From Bradyrhizobium sp. BRP22 (GTDB taxonomy: Bacteria; Pseudomonadota; Alphaproteobacteria; Rhizobiales; Xanthobacteraceae), in contig NZ_JADYVX010000009.1 in the NCBI RefSeq assembly GCF_020194175.1, positions 62,001-126,000 on the forward strand: a stretch of DNA of 64,000 nucleotides, in the 5' to 3' direction. Below, piece by piece: positions 43,233 to 51,881 of this stretch. Position numbers and translations under genes: made by a program. The number at the start of each line of letters is the position of its first letter. Position 1 is the first letter of the stretch. The notes beneath the pieces were generated by a model. The model was given only the letters and a program-made list of their open reading frames with translations. It was not told where the DNA came from and did not search any database.

Positions 43233-44198
43233 ATGATGCGAGTTGCGGCCGCCATTCTGTCGGCGGGCATGGCATTGAGTGCCACGGCGGTATCGGCACA
43301 GGAGTGGCCGAGCAAGACCATCAAGCTGGTCGTGCCCTATGCCCCCGGCGGCTACACCGATTCGGTTGCGCGCATCACCGCGCGATATCTCGAGAAAGAG
43401 CTTGGGCAGACGGTGATCGTCGACAACCGCGCGGGTGGCGGCGGCATCGTCGGCTCGGACCTCGTGGCGAAGTCGCCCGGCGACGGTTACACGCTCTGCA
43501 TCTGCAGCGTGGGCGCCATCTCGGTTGCTCCGGTCGCGCAAACGACGTCGTATGATCCGCTGAAGAGCTTCAAGCCGGTCAGCGTCGTCAGCACGATTCC
43601 GCAGACCGTGATCGTCAACCCGTCGCTCCCGATCAACACGATGCAGGATCTCGTTGCCTATGCCAAGTCCAATCCTGGCAAGCTGAGCTATGGGTCCAGC
43701 GGCGCCGGCGGTCTGATGCATTATTCGGTGCAGCTGTTCGATGCACGGAACGGGACCCGGATGACCCACGTTCCATTCAAGGGCGGCGCGCCTGCCACGG
43801 CAGCCGTGGTCTCGGGTGAGGTCAACGTGTCCTTCACCAACATGACCGATGCGTTGCCGCAGATGGAAGCCAACAAGGTGCGTGCGCTGGCGGTGACGTC
43901 CGCGAAGCGCAACGAGTTCGCGCCGCAGTTGCCGACGGTTTCTGAAACGGTGACGCCGGGCTACAGCGTCGAGTCGTGGAACGGCGTGATGGCTCCGGCC
44001 AGCACGCCGGACCCTATCATTGCCAAGCTATCCGATGTGCTGAAGAAGATGGCGGCCGACCCCGAGGTCAAGAAGAGCATGGCTGTGGTCGGCGCCTCGA
44101 CGGTGTTCACGACGCCAGAGGAATACAAGGCGAAGATCGCGGCTGAAGTCGAGCAGTGGCGCGAGCTCCTCAAGGAAATCGCCGAGAAGAAGAACTGA
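43233..44198 (+). CDS. tctC: Tripartite tricarboxylate transporter binding protein (TctC/Bug family)
   Basis: A 321-residue periplasmic binding protein with a Sec signal (about 1-22, ending VSAQ). It has the Bug-family opening EWPSKTIKLVVPYAPGGYTDSVAR and the VDNRAGGGGIVGSD and SSGAGGLMHYSVQLF blocks. Bug proteins bind carboxylates, including aromatic acids such as terephthalate in some species. It lies 39 bp after ubiD with a GGGGG-rich ribosome site and two adjacent ATGs, and is followed by the TctB and TctA genes, making a full transporter. Confidence 0.9.
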   Translation: MMRVAAAILSAGMALSATAVSAQEWPSKTIKLVVPYAPGGYTDSVARITARYLEKELGQTVIVDNRAGGGGIVGSDLVAKSPGDGYTLCICSVGAISVAPVAQTTSYDPLKSFKPVSVVSTIPQTVIVNPSLPINTMQDLVAYAKSNPGKLSYGSSGAGGLMHYSVQLFDARNGTRMTHVPFKGGAPATAAVVSGEVNVSFTNMTDALPQMEANKVRALAVTSAKRNEFAPQLPTVSETVTPGYSVESWNGVMAPASTPDPIIAKLSDVLKKMAADPEVKKSMAVVGASTVFTTPEEYKAKIAAEVEQWRELLKEIAEKKN

Positions 44199-44236
44199 CG
44201 GGCCTCAGGGCAGGTCAGCGGGGAGGCAATACGAGT

Positions 44237-44689
44237 ATGAGATCACCTGCCCGGCGCGGCCACAACACCGACTTCTATTCCGGCTTGCTGCTGGTAGCCG
44301 TCGCGACCGTCGCGCTGCTTTATATCCGCACGCTTTCAGTCGGCACTGTCCTAGAGATGGGGCCGGGCTACTTCCCGCTCGGGCTTGCGCTCGTTCTGCT
44401 CGGCATGGGGCTTTGCCTTGCCATCAAGGGGCTGTTCGCCGAAGGCAGTCCGATTGGATCGTTCCATCTGCGGCCGTTGATCTGCATCCTGCTGTCCTTC
44501 ACGGCGTTCGGCGTGCTGGTCGAGCGCGCGGGGTTGATTATCGCGATCCTGGCGCAGGTCGCGATCGCGCATTTCGCGTCCGTCGAGACCCGTTGGCGGC
44601 AGAGCCTCGTGAGCGGCGTGCTGCTCGCGGCGGCGTCGGCCGTGATCTTTGTCTGGCTTCTCAAGATCCCCGTGGACCTCTTGCCATGA
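44237..44689 (+). CDS. tctB: TctB-family small membrane subunit
   Basis: A 150-residue membrane protein with four predicted helices. The DFYSGLLLVAVATVALL opening and the EMGPGYFPLGLALVLLGMGL block at about 41-60 are characteristic of TctB. The ATG at 44237 follows GGGAGG by 10 nt. Its stop overlaps the tctA start as ATGA, so the membrane pair is co-translated. Confidence 0.88.
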   Translation: MRSPARRGHNTDFYSGLLLVAVATVALLYIRTLSVGTVLEMGPGYFPLGLALVLLGMGLCLAIKGLFAEGSPIGSFHLRPLICILLSFTAFGVLVERAGLIIAILAQVAIAHFASVETRWRQSLVSGVLLAAASAVIFVWLLKIPVDLLP

Positions 44690-46188
44690 CCGATGTCTTC
44701 GCCCTGCTTGGTCATGGCTTCGCTGTCGCCGCGACGCCGATAAACCTGTTCTTCTGCCTGGTCGGCGCCATCTGCGGCACGCTGATCGGCGTGTTGCCTG
44801 GCCTTGGCCCGGTCGCGACGATCTCGTTATTGCTGCCGGCGACCTACGCGCTCAGCCCGGTCTCGGCGATCATCATGCTGGCCGGCATCTACTATGGCGC
44901 CCAGTATGGCGGGTCGACCACGGCGATCCTGGTCAACATTCCCGGCGAATCCACCTCCGTGGTCACCGCCATCGACGGCTACAAGATGGCGCAGCAGGGC
45001 AGGGCGAGCGAGGCGCTCGCGATTGCCGCCATCGGGTCGTTCATCGCGGGGTGCATTGGCACGGTCGTCATCGCGCTTCTTGGCCCGCCGCTTGCCTTGA
45101 TGACGCAGCAATTCGCTTCGCCGGATTATTTTTCGCTGATGGTGCTCGGACTGGTCTCGGCCGTCGTGCTCGCCAATGGCTCGGCGTTTCGCGCCATCGC
45201 AATGATCTTTCTCGGCCTGCTGCTCGGCATGGTCGGCATGGACCTCAACACCGGCGAAGCCCGCATGACGTTCGGCCTTGTCGAACTGTCCGACGGCATC
45301 AATTTCGTCGCGCTTGTCATGGGACTGTTCGGGGTCGCCGAGGTGATCTCGAATCTCGAAGGAGCGTCAGTCCGCATCGTCAACAAGATGCGCATCGGCA
45401 CCATCTGGCCGTCGTTCAGGGCATTGCGAGGCGCCTGGGGCGCGGTTCTGCGCGGCACCGCGCTCGGCACGCTGTTCGGCATCCTGCCGGGCGGTGGCGC
45501 GACCATCGCCTCGTTCTCTGCTTACGCGCTCGAGAAGCGCGTCGCCAGGGATCGGTCACGGTTCGGCAACGGCGCCATTGAGGGCGTGGCGGGGCCCGAA
45601 AGCGCCAACAATGCCGCGGCGCAGACCTCGTTCGTGCCCTTGCTGACCATGGGCATTCCGACCAGCGCGACCATGGCGCTGATGGTCGGCGCCTTGACGC
45701 TGCACGGCATCGCGCCCGGACCGATGATCATCTCCCGGCAGCCCGACCTGTTCTGGGGCCTGATCGCCAGCATGTTCCTCGGCAATGCCATGCTGGTGAT
45801 CATCAATCTGCCGATGATCGGAATCTGGGTTCGTCTGCTCGCGGTTCCCTACCGGCTGCTTTATCTGGCGATCGTCGTGATCTGCGCGATCGGCGTCTAC
45901 TCGGTGAACAATTCGAGCTTCGACGTTTACATGACGGTCGGCTTCTCGGCGTTGGGCTACATCCTGCGCAAGCTCGACGCCGAGCCGGCGCCACTGTTGA
46001 TGGGCTTTGTGCTCGGACCCACGGTCGAGGAGAATTTCCGGCGCAGCCTGATCACCTCGCATGGTGATCCCATGATCTTCCTGCAGCGGCCGATCAGTCT
46101 CGCGCTGCTCCTGGTCTCGGCGGCGTTGCTGATCTCGATCATGATGCCGGCGGTCCGGCAGCGGCGCGTCGAAGTCTTCCAGGAATGA
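44686..46188 (+). CDS. tctA: TctA-family large membrane subunit
   Basis: A 500-residue permease with 11-12 hydrophobic segments. The two TctA signatures are present: GVLPGLGPVATISLLLPATY (about 32-51) with YYGAQYGGSTTAILVNIPGE, and GILPGGGATIASFSAY plus GPESANNAAAQTSFVPLLTMGIPTS in the second half. With TctB and TctC it forms a cation-driven carboxylate importer that probably supplies the UbiD substrate or a related acid. Confidence 0.92.
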   Translation: MTDVFALLGHGFAVAATPINLFFCLVGAICGTLIGVLPGLGPVATISLLLPATYALSPVSAIIMLAGIYYGAQYGGSTTAILVNIPGESTSVVTAIDGYKMAQQGRASEALAIAAIGSFIAGCIGTVVIALLGPPLALMTQQFASPDYFSLMVLGLVSAVVLANGSAFRAIAMIFLGLLLGMVGMDLNTGEARMTFGLVELSDGINFVALVMGLFGVAEVISNLEGASVRIVNKMRIGTIWPSFRALRGAWGAVLRGTALGTLFGILPGGGATIASFSAYALEKRVARDRSRFGNGAIEGVAGPESANNAAAQTSFVPLLTMGIPTSATMALMVGALTLHGIAPGPMIISRQPDLFWGLIASMFLGNAMLVIINLPMIGIWVRLLAVPYRLLYLAIVVICAIGVYSVNNSSFDVYMTVGFSALGYILRKLDAEPAPLLMGFVLGPTVEENFRRSLITSHGDPMIFLQRPISLALLLVSAALLISIMMPAVRQRRVEVFQE

Positions 46189-46227
46189 GCGGTCGGCACA
46201 ACGCATAGCGCGACAAGGGACGAGTTC

Positions 46228-47889
46228 GTGAACAAGCATGATCCGGCCAGCCCGGTAAAGGCTCTGCGTAGCGGCGGCCAGTTGCTGGTCTCAGCCTTGC
46301 GCGTCAATGGGATCGACCGAATGTTCGGCGTGCCCGGCGAAAGCGCGCTGCCGATCTTCGATTCGCTCTTGGATGGAGGCATCCAGTTCGTAACCTGTCG
46401 TCACGAAGCCACGGCTTCGCACATGGCCGAGGCGGACGGCAAGATGTCCGGACGCCCCGGCGTCTGCGTCGTCAGCCGCGGTCCCGGCGCGATGCATGCC
46501 GCGATCGGCTTGCACACGGCCTGGCAGGATTCGACGCCGATGATCCTGATCATCGGGCAGGTGCCGCGCAGCCACCGCGGCCGCGAGGCGTTCCAGGAGA
46601 TCAATTATGTTAGAACATTCGACGACATGACGAAGTGGGTCGGCGAGGTCGAGTCGCCGGACCAGATCCCGGAGTTCGTCAATCGCGCCTTACACATTGT
46701 GATGCAGGGACGCCCGGGCCCGGTGGTGCTGTCGCTTCCGGAAGACGTCCTCAGTGCCACGAGCGATGTCGCCGATCCGCTCCCCGCGCGCATGATCGAC
46801 ACCGCGCCATCCAATGAGCAGATGGCGCAGGTCCGCGAACTGCTCGATCGCGCCCGGAAGCCGCTCGTTATCGTCGGCAATCTCGGCTGGACGCCGGAGG
46901 CGGCCGAGCAATTCAAGGCGTTCGTTGCGCGCAACGACCTGCCGGTCGTGGCAGGTTTCCGCTCCCAGGACGTGCTCGACAATCGAAGCCCGCATTATGT
47001 CGGCGATCTCAGCCTCGGCTGCAGCAAGGCGCTGATGGAGCGCGTCAAGGCGGCAGACCTGCTGCTGGTGATTGGCGATCGGCTTGGCGATGTCACCACC
47101 AACCATTTCTCCCTGCTTGACGTGCCGACGCCGAAGCAAGTCCTGATCCATGTGTTTCCTGGCGCCGAAGAGCTCGGCCGGACCTACAATCCGACGCTCG
47201 CGATCCAGTCGAGATCATCCAGCTTCGTGAGCGCGCTGGCGAAGCTGCCGCCGCTGGATGCAAGGCCGTGGGCGGCCTGGCGCGAGCAGTCACGTCAGGC
47301 TTTGGTCGACTATCAGGCGCCACGAACAGATACGGCGAGCTTCGACCTCTCCAGGGTGATCGCCCACCTCGATCGCGTATTGCCCGATGATGCTGTGGTC
47401 ACCAACGGCGCCGGGAATTACACGATCTGGCTGCATCGCTACTACCGCTACCGGCAGCTCGGCACCCAGATCGCGCCGAAATCCGGTTCGATGGGCTATG
47501 GGCTGCCGGCCGCGATCGCAGCCAAGCTGCGTCACCCGAACCGCACGGTGGTCTGCCTCGCCGGTGACGGCTGCTTCATGATGGCGTCGCAGGAGTTCGC
47601 GACTGCGGTTCAGCACCGGCTTCCGATCATTGTCATCATCGTCAACAACGGCATGTACGGCTCGATCCGGATGCATCAGGAAAACCATTTTCCTCATCGG
47701 CCGAGCGGCACCGATCTCCTGAACCCGGATTTCGCGGCCCTGGCGAAATCGTATGGCGCGCGCGGCGAGGTCATCGATCACCATGATCAGTTCCCCGATG
47801 CCTTTGCCCGGGCGGTGAAGGCGGATCGACCGACAATCATCGAGCTGCGCGTCAACTGTAATCAACTCACCCCGGACCGCAGCTTGTAA
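46228..47889 (+). CDS. Thiamine diphosphate-dependent enzyme, acetolactate synthase-like
   Basis: A 553-residue ThDP enzyme with catalytic Glu at about 60 (CRHEATASHMAEADG). The ThDP/metal motif runs from GDGCFMMASQEFATA to VNNGMYGSIR. The GTG start at 46228 follows AAGGGA by 7 nt. It is the fifth gene of the ubiD-tct operon, with 39 bp to tctA, and no IlvN-type regulatory subunit is present. It may process a 2-keto acid or aldehyde from the ring-cleavage product. It is only distantly similar to the ThDP enzyme at 18450, so the two are not duplicates. Confidence 0.83.
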   Translation: MNKHDPASPVKALRSGGQLLVSALRVNGIDRMFGVPGESALPIFDSLLDGGIQFVTCRHEATASHMAEADGKMSGRPGVCVVSRGPGAMHAAIGLHTAWQDSTPMILIIGQVPRSHRGREAFQEINYVRTFDDMTKWVGEVESPDQIPEFVNRALHIVMQGRPGPVVLSLPEDVLSATSDVADPLPARMIDTAPSNEQMAQVRELLDRARKPLVIVGNLGWTPEAAEQFKAFVARNDLPVVAGFRSQDVLDNRSPHYVGDLSLGCSKALMERVKAADLLLVIGDRLGDVTTNHFSLLDVPTPKQVLIHVFPGAEELGRTYNPTLAIQSRSSSFVSALAKLPPLDARPWAAWREQSRQALVDYQAPRTDTASFDLSRVIAHLDRVLPDDAVVTNGAGNYTIWLHRYYRYRQLGTQIAPKSGSMGYGLPAAIAAKLRHPNRTVVCLAGDGCFMMASQEFATAVQHRLPIIVIIVNNGMYGSIRMHQENHFPHRPSGTDLLNPDFAALAKSYGARGEVIDHHDQFPDAFARAVKADRPTIIELRVNCNQLTPDRSL

Positions 47890-47931
47890 AGCTCGGCTGA
47901 AAGATCGGGCACAGGCCCATATGGAACGGAC

Positions 47932-48621
47932 ATGAACAACGATATCGAATTCACCCTGGTTGCCAGGAACGCCACCACGCCGCTCAAACTGTCGATCACG
48001 CAGGCGGTGATCGCCGGCTGGACCGGGCGCGATCCGGTCGCGCGCGACAAGCACATTGCCGAACTGGCGGCAATCGGCATCGCGCCTCCGGCCTCGACGC
48101 CGATCTATTATCGATGCGCCGCGCGCAGGCTGACGACCGCCGGCAGCATCGAATGCACCGGCGCCGAGTCGAGCGGGGAGGTCGAGTTCGTATTGTTTGG
48201 ATTCGAAGGGCGCACGCTCGTCGGCGTCGGCTCTGACCACACCGATCGCAAGGTCGAAACCTACAACATCACGGTGTCGAAGCAGATGTGCGACAAGCCC
48301 GTGGCGCCGATGCTGTGGGATCTCGCCGAGATCGAAGGCCACTGGGACCAGATCATGCTGCGGTCCTGGGCGACGATCGATGGCGAGCGCGTGCTGTATC
48401 AGGAAGGCGCGCTGAGCGGGATGCTGCCGGTGCGTGACCTGATCGAGCGCGGATTTGGCAGCGCCGGACTGCCCGACGGCTGCGCGATGTTCTGCGGCAC
48501 CTTCGCCGCCAAGGGCGGCATCCGTCCGGCCAGCCGCTTCGACTATGTGATCGAAGATCCCGTTCTGAAGCGCAGCATCAGCCACGGATACGAGATCATC
48601 ACGCTGCCGGTGCTCGGCTAA
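47932..48621 (+). CDS. DUF2848-family protein
   Basis: A 229-residue protein with the DUF2848 hallmark VGVGSDHTDR at about 98-107 and the KPVAPMLWDLAEIEGHWDQ segment that follows. Conserved His, Asp and Glu residues suggest a small metal-dependent hydrolase or isomerase, but no function is established. It is the last gene of the ubiD-tct-ThDP operon (42 bp gap, AACGGAC ribosome site), so a step late in the same breakdown route is the best guess. Confidence 0.75.
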   Translation: MNNDIEFTLVARNATTPLKLSITQAVIAGWTGRDPVARDKHIAELAAIGIAPPASTPIYYRCAARRLTTAGSIECTGAESSGEVEFVLFGFEGRTLVGVGSDHTDRKVETYNITVSKQMCDKPVAPMLWDLAEIEGHWDQIMLRSWATIDGERVLYQEGALSGMLPVRDLIERGFGSAGLPDGCAMFCGTFAAKGGIRPASRFDYVIEDPVLKRSISHGYEIITLPVLG

Positions 48622-48638
48622 GTTGTTGCGCCCGGATT

Positions 48639-48812
48639 TCAGCGCTTGGGGGCGTCAAATTCGCAGAAGCGCTTGTAAAGCCATTTGTGGCCGTCATGCC
48701 GACGCCACACGCGGCCGCGCACCAGTTTTCCCGTGATCGATCGCCGAGGGACGATCACGGTCCATAGATGCCAGAGTTTCGTCCAGGATGGCTTTGCGCG
48801 ACGCGTGATCAT
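48639..48812 (-). CDS. Small conserved-type hypothetical protein
   Basis: A 57-residue basic protein starting MITRRAKPSWTKLWHLWTV, rich in Trp and Arg. I do not recognise a family with a function, though its composition looks like a real small protein. The ATG at 48812 has GGAAG 8 nt upstream; an earlier in-frame start at 48845 would translate part of a strong hairpin and is less likely. It is convergent with the DUF2848 gene. Confidence 0.5.
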   Translation of the reverse strand: MITRRAKPSWTKLWHLWTVIVPRRSITGKLVRGRVWRRHDGHKWLYKRFCEFDAPKR

Positions 48813-48839
48813 CAGCGGTGCTTCCGGTGTTGGAACGAA

Positions 48840-48872
48840 GCCCACCGGGCGGAATATGATCGCCCGGTGGGC
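48840..48872. promoter_or_regulatory. Perfect 12-bp stem-loop upstream of the 57-residue gene
   Basis: GCCCACCGGGCG (48840-48851) and CGCCCGGTGGGC (48861-48872) are exact inverted repeats around a 9-base AT-rich loop. It lies in the leader of the minus-strand small gene. There is no T-run on either side, so it is not a clear intrinsic terminator. Confidence 0.6.
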
Positions 48873-48983
48873 ATCGCCATGCTAGGCCCCGGAGACAGCA
48901 ATTTCCGGTAGGTCAACGCTATCGCGACCGCGCGCGAGGTCTCAACGACATTCGGTCGTTAAGCTTGATGCCGATGATTCCGG

Positions 48984-49169
48984 TTAATTCTGGAACTCGG
49001 TCGGTGGCTTCCGATCCGGCTCTCGATCCTTCTTGTTGCTTTCGGACAGCCGGATGCGCCGCTCATAATGGTGAGCCAGTTGCAGCAGGCGCCGTTTGAT
49101 CAAGGGATCCGCTTGCTCCGCAATGGCCCGAACCGCGCGCGCTCTTTCTCTGCAAAACTCGTCGTCCAT
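48984..49169 (-). CDS. Small rhizobial-type hypothetical protein
   Basis: A 61-residue charged protein (DDEFCRERARAVRAIAEQAD ... LLQLAHHYERRIRL), probably one helical hairpin. Small proteins of this look are frequent in Bradyrhizobium; function unknown. The ATG at 49169 follows GGGGA by about 7 nt; an in-frame start at 49196 has no better support. A perfect TGTGA-N6-TCACA palindrome lies 64 bp ahead of it. Confidence 0.55.
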   Translation of the reverse strand: MDDEFCRERARAVRAIAEQADPLIKRRLLQLAHHYERRIRLSESNKKDREPDRKPPTEFQN

Positions 49170-49232
49170 GGATTTGTCCCCGCAGATATTCAGCAAGCGC
49201 CGGGGACGTTAGCGCGGTTCGCCGGATTTTGT

Positions 49233-49248
49233 TGTGATCGAGATCACA
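49233..49248. promoter_or_regulatory. CRP/FNR-superfamily-type palindrome TGTGA-N6-TCACA
   Basis: TGTGATCGAGATCACA is a perfect palindrome that equals the classical CRP core. It lies in the gap between the LLM oxygenase stop and the 61-residue gene start. A CRP-like or related regulator could bind here; which one is unknown. Confidence 0.45.
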
Positions 49249-49268
49249 TCTCCAGGTCTAAGTCGCGA

Positions 49269-50612
49269 TCATGCGATCGCTTGAATGCTGTCGGCGAACA
49301 CGCTTCCCGGCCGGTCGAGGCCGTAATGGTCGCGCAATGTCTTGCCGGCATACTCCTCGCGGAACAGGCCGCGCTTGCGCAGGATCGGCACGACCTGTTC
49401 GGCGAAGATGTCGAAACCGCCGGGAAACCATGGCGGCATCACGTTAAAGCCGTCGGCGGCCCCCTTCTCGAACCAGGTCTGGATATTGTCCGCGATCTTT
49501 TCCGGCGGCCCGGCGATCACCCAATGGCCGCGGGCTCCGGCGAGACGCTGCACCAATTGCCGGATGGTCGGCTTCTCGCGATCGACGATGTCGACCACGA
49601 GCTTGAAGCGGCTGGCGACGCCGCGGGCGCTGTTCGTATCGACCAGATGCCGAGGGAACGGCCCGTCGAGGTCGAAGCCGGAGAGATCGAGCCCGATCAT
49701 CTGGCGTAGCTGGGTCAACGAATACTCCGGCTGAATGAGCTCGTTGAATTCGTCCTGCAGCCGATCGGCTTCAATTTGCGTCGAGCCGATGAAGGGACTG
49801 ATCCCGGGCAGGATCTTGACCTGGTCCGGGTGACGATCGAAGGCGCGCGCTTGCCGCTTGATGTCGGCATAGAACTCCTGCGCGCTCGCTAAGGTCTGGT
49901 GCGCGGTGAAGATCGCCTCGGCAAAGCGCGCCGCGAAGGCGCGGCCGTCATCGGACGAGCCGGCCTGCACATAGACCGGCCGGCCCTGCGGCGGCCGCGA
50001 GATGTTGAGCGGGCCGCGGACGCGAAAATATTTCCCGACGTGGTCGATCGTGTGCACCCTGTCGGTGTCGGCAAAGATGCCCGAGACGGGGTCATTGACG
50101 AGGGCGTCGTCTTCCCAGCTATCCCAGAGCCGGGTGACGACGTCGAGGAATTCCCTGGCGCGTTCATATCGCTCGTGATGGGGCGGGTGCTCCGGCAGCC
50201 CGAAATTCTGCGCCGCCTGCGGCACGCTTGTCGTGACGATGTTCCAGCCGGCGCGGCCGCCGCTGATATGGTCCAGCGAGGCGAACAGTCGCGCCAGGTT
50301 ATAAGGCTCCATGTAGGTGGTCGACGCGGTCGCGATCAGGCCGATGCGCCTGGTGACGGCGGCGATCGCCGAGAGCCAGGTGATGGGCTCCAGCCGGAAG
50401 CGCTGTGCGTAGCGGACATTATCGGCGAGAGCGGGTCCGTCCGCAAAGAAGATCGCATCGAATTTGTACGCCTCGGCGCGCTGCGCCAGCTCCTGATAAT
50501 AGCTGACGTCGAGGATCCGCTCGGGTGCGGAACCCTTGTAGCGCCACGCGGCCTCGTGATGGCCGCCGGGATAGATGAAGAGATTGAGGGTTAGCTGCCG
50601 TCGATCGCTCAT
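49269..50612 (-). CDS. FMNH2-dependent monooxygenase, NtaA/SnaA/DszA (bacterial luciferase-like) family
   Basis: A 447-residue TIM-barrel oxygenase of the luciferase-like superfamily. Family blocks include LNLFIYPGGHHEAAWR at the start, DAIFFADGPAL (about 52-62), TRRIGLIATASTTYMEPYNLAR, the FASLDHISGGRAGWNIVTT block and PVYVQAGSSDDGR. Members use reduced FMN from a separate reductase to oxidise C-S or C-N bonds (nitrilotriacetate, dibenzothiophene sulfone, dimethyl sulfide). The reductase at 60823-61395 may serve it. It lies 23 bp after a methyltransferase gene on the same strand. The sulfur-scavenging surroundings favour an organosulfur substrate. Confidence 0.87.
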   Translation of the reverse strand: MSDRRQLTLNLFIYPGGHHEAAWRYKGSAPERILDVSYYQELAQRAEAYKFDAIFFADGPALADNVRYAQRFRLEPITWLSAIAAVTRRIGLIATASTTYMEPYNLARLFASLDHISGGRAGWNIVTTSVPQAAQNFGLPEHPPHHERYERAREFLDVVTRLWDSWEDDALVNDPVSGIFADTDRVHTIDHVGKYFRVRGPLNISRPPQGRPVYVQAGSSDDGRAFAARFAEAIFTAHQTLASAQEFYADIKRQARAFDRHPDQVKILPGISPFIGSTQIEADRLQDEFNELIQPEYSLTQLRQMIGLDLSGFDLDGPFPRHLVDTNSARGVASRFKLVVDIVDREKPTIRQLVQRLAGARGHWVIAGPPEKIADNIQTWFEKGAADGFNVMPPWFPGGFDIFAEQVVPILRKRGLFREEYAGKTLRDHYGLDRPGSVFADSIQAIA

Positions 50613-50634
50613 ACCTGAAGCCTTCGGATGTTGT

Positions 50635-51477
50635 TTATGAATTGGACGATGGCGCCTTGCGCGCGAAGGCGAAGCGCAAATAGCGTTCGAGCCTCAAGCC
50701 TTCAGGGATACGATTGGCTTCGACCAGTTCGGCGAACGCGGTGCTCACGCGGTCGCGCTCCGCGTTCGAGAAGCCGTCGAGGAAATTGCCGAAGGCGCTT
50801 GCTTCCGACCATCTGAGAACAGTGTCTACATCGCGATGCAGATCGATCAGGGATCGCAGGTCGCTGCGGTAGTCGATAAAGCCGGCGGCGGTGAACAGCG
50901 ACTTGAGCTTGTCATCGGTGACGCCGAGAACAGGGTTCGAGTCCCGATGCGCATCGCCGAGACCGGCCTGCACGATCGCTGCACGAAGAAGCTGGCGCGA
51001 CTGGTGCGGTCGCGAAGGATCCTGCACATTGAGCCCGAGCCTGCCGCCGGGCTTCAGCACGCGGTGGATTTCCCGCAAGGCACGGCCCTTCTCTGCGATC
51101 CAGTGCAGCACGCTGTTGAGATAGACCGCATCGAACTCACCGTCGCCGAAGCGCGACAGGTCCTCCGCGCGCCCGGTCTCGAACGTCAGAGTCTCCGACT
51201 GCCTGAGTCGCGCGATCTCGATACGGCTTTCCAGCGGATCGATGCCGACCACGCGGCCCTGCGGACCAACCAGGCCGGCAACGAATTCCGCGAGGCGCCC
51301 GGTTCCGGTGCCGATATCGAGCACATGCTCGCCCGCCTTCAGCGCAAGCGGGCCGATCAGGAATTTGCCGTGATGGAATTGAACGATGCCGGCCTGTTCA
51401 TAGGCGCGGGCAAGTTCGGGAGTATCCTGCTCAAGGCTGATGACGCCGCTGGGTTGCGACATTTCCGGACTGTCCAT
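50635..51477 (-). CDS. SAM-dependent methyltransferase, class I
   Basis: A methyltransferase of about 280 residues. Motif I is VLDIGTGTGRL (about 50-60), with an acidic VGIDPL loop and the post-motif GEFDAVYLNSVLHWI and LKPGGRLGLNV strands. The pattern fits UbiE/Coq5-like small-molecule enzymes. Several starts are in frame (51519, 51477, 51462); the ATG at 51477 keeps a normal N-terminus without a long tail. It is co-directional with the flavin monooxygenase, so it may methylate a product or a thiol. The substrate is unknown. Confidence 0.78.
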   Translation of the reverse strand: MDSPEMSQPSGVISLEQDTPELARAYEQAGIVQFHHGKFLIGPLALKAGEHVLDIGTGTGRLAEFVAGLVGPQGRVVGIDPLESRIEIARLRQSETLTFETGRAEDLSRFGDGEFDAVYLNSVLHWIAEKGRALREIHRVLKPGGRLGLNVQDPSRPHQSRQLLRAAIVQAGLGDAHRDSNPVLGVTDDKLKSLFTAAGFIDYRSDLRSLIDLHRDVDTVLRWSEASAFGNFLDGFSNAERDRVSTAFAELVEANRIPEGLRLERYLRFAFARKAPSSNS

Positions 51478-51881
51478 CGTCACTGCATGCTGCGCTCGAG
51501 CATGAGACGCTGCCGGCAAACTCTACGTCTTCAGTCGCGAGAATGTCGATGAAATGAATTTGCATAGTTGCATCGGAAGCGAGCATGAACATTTTGGGTT
51601 GCTCGCCAATCGGAGACGAGACCGTATGCCGCGACGGATATTTCGACATACGAAGCGATCCACGTGGCTTCTGCATACGCCGGTTGCAGCGATGAAGTCC
51701 AATTTTGATCGGACGATGAACGCGTCGCGCGTCGGTGTGGCGGCGATCGTCGCAAATCTTCCAGCGCTCGCATTGGCGACAACGCGATCATTGCCTGTCC
51801 TCGCAAACAAAGCTGGTTTCATTTCATTGACTGAAGATCGATCGCTCTTACGATTTGCGGATCATTGCGAGGTTGATCAGC
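51478..51881. other. Divergent intergenic region between methyltransferase and FAD oxidoreductase genes
   Basis: About 400 bp with no convincing gene. Short frames overlap on both strands without conserved content. It should hold both divergent promoters. A GAGG ribosome site for the plus-strand gene lies at its right end. I see no clear operator. Confidence 0.45.
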
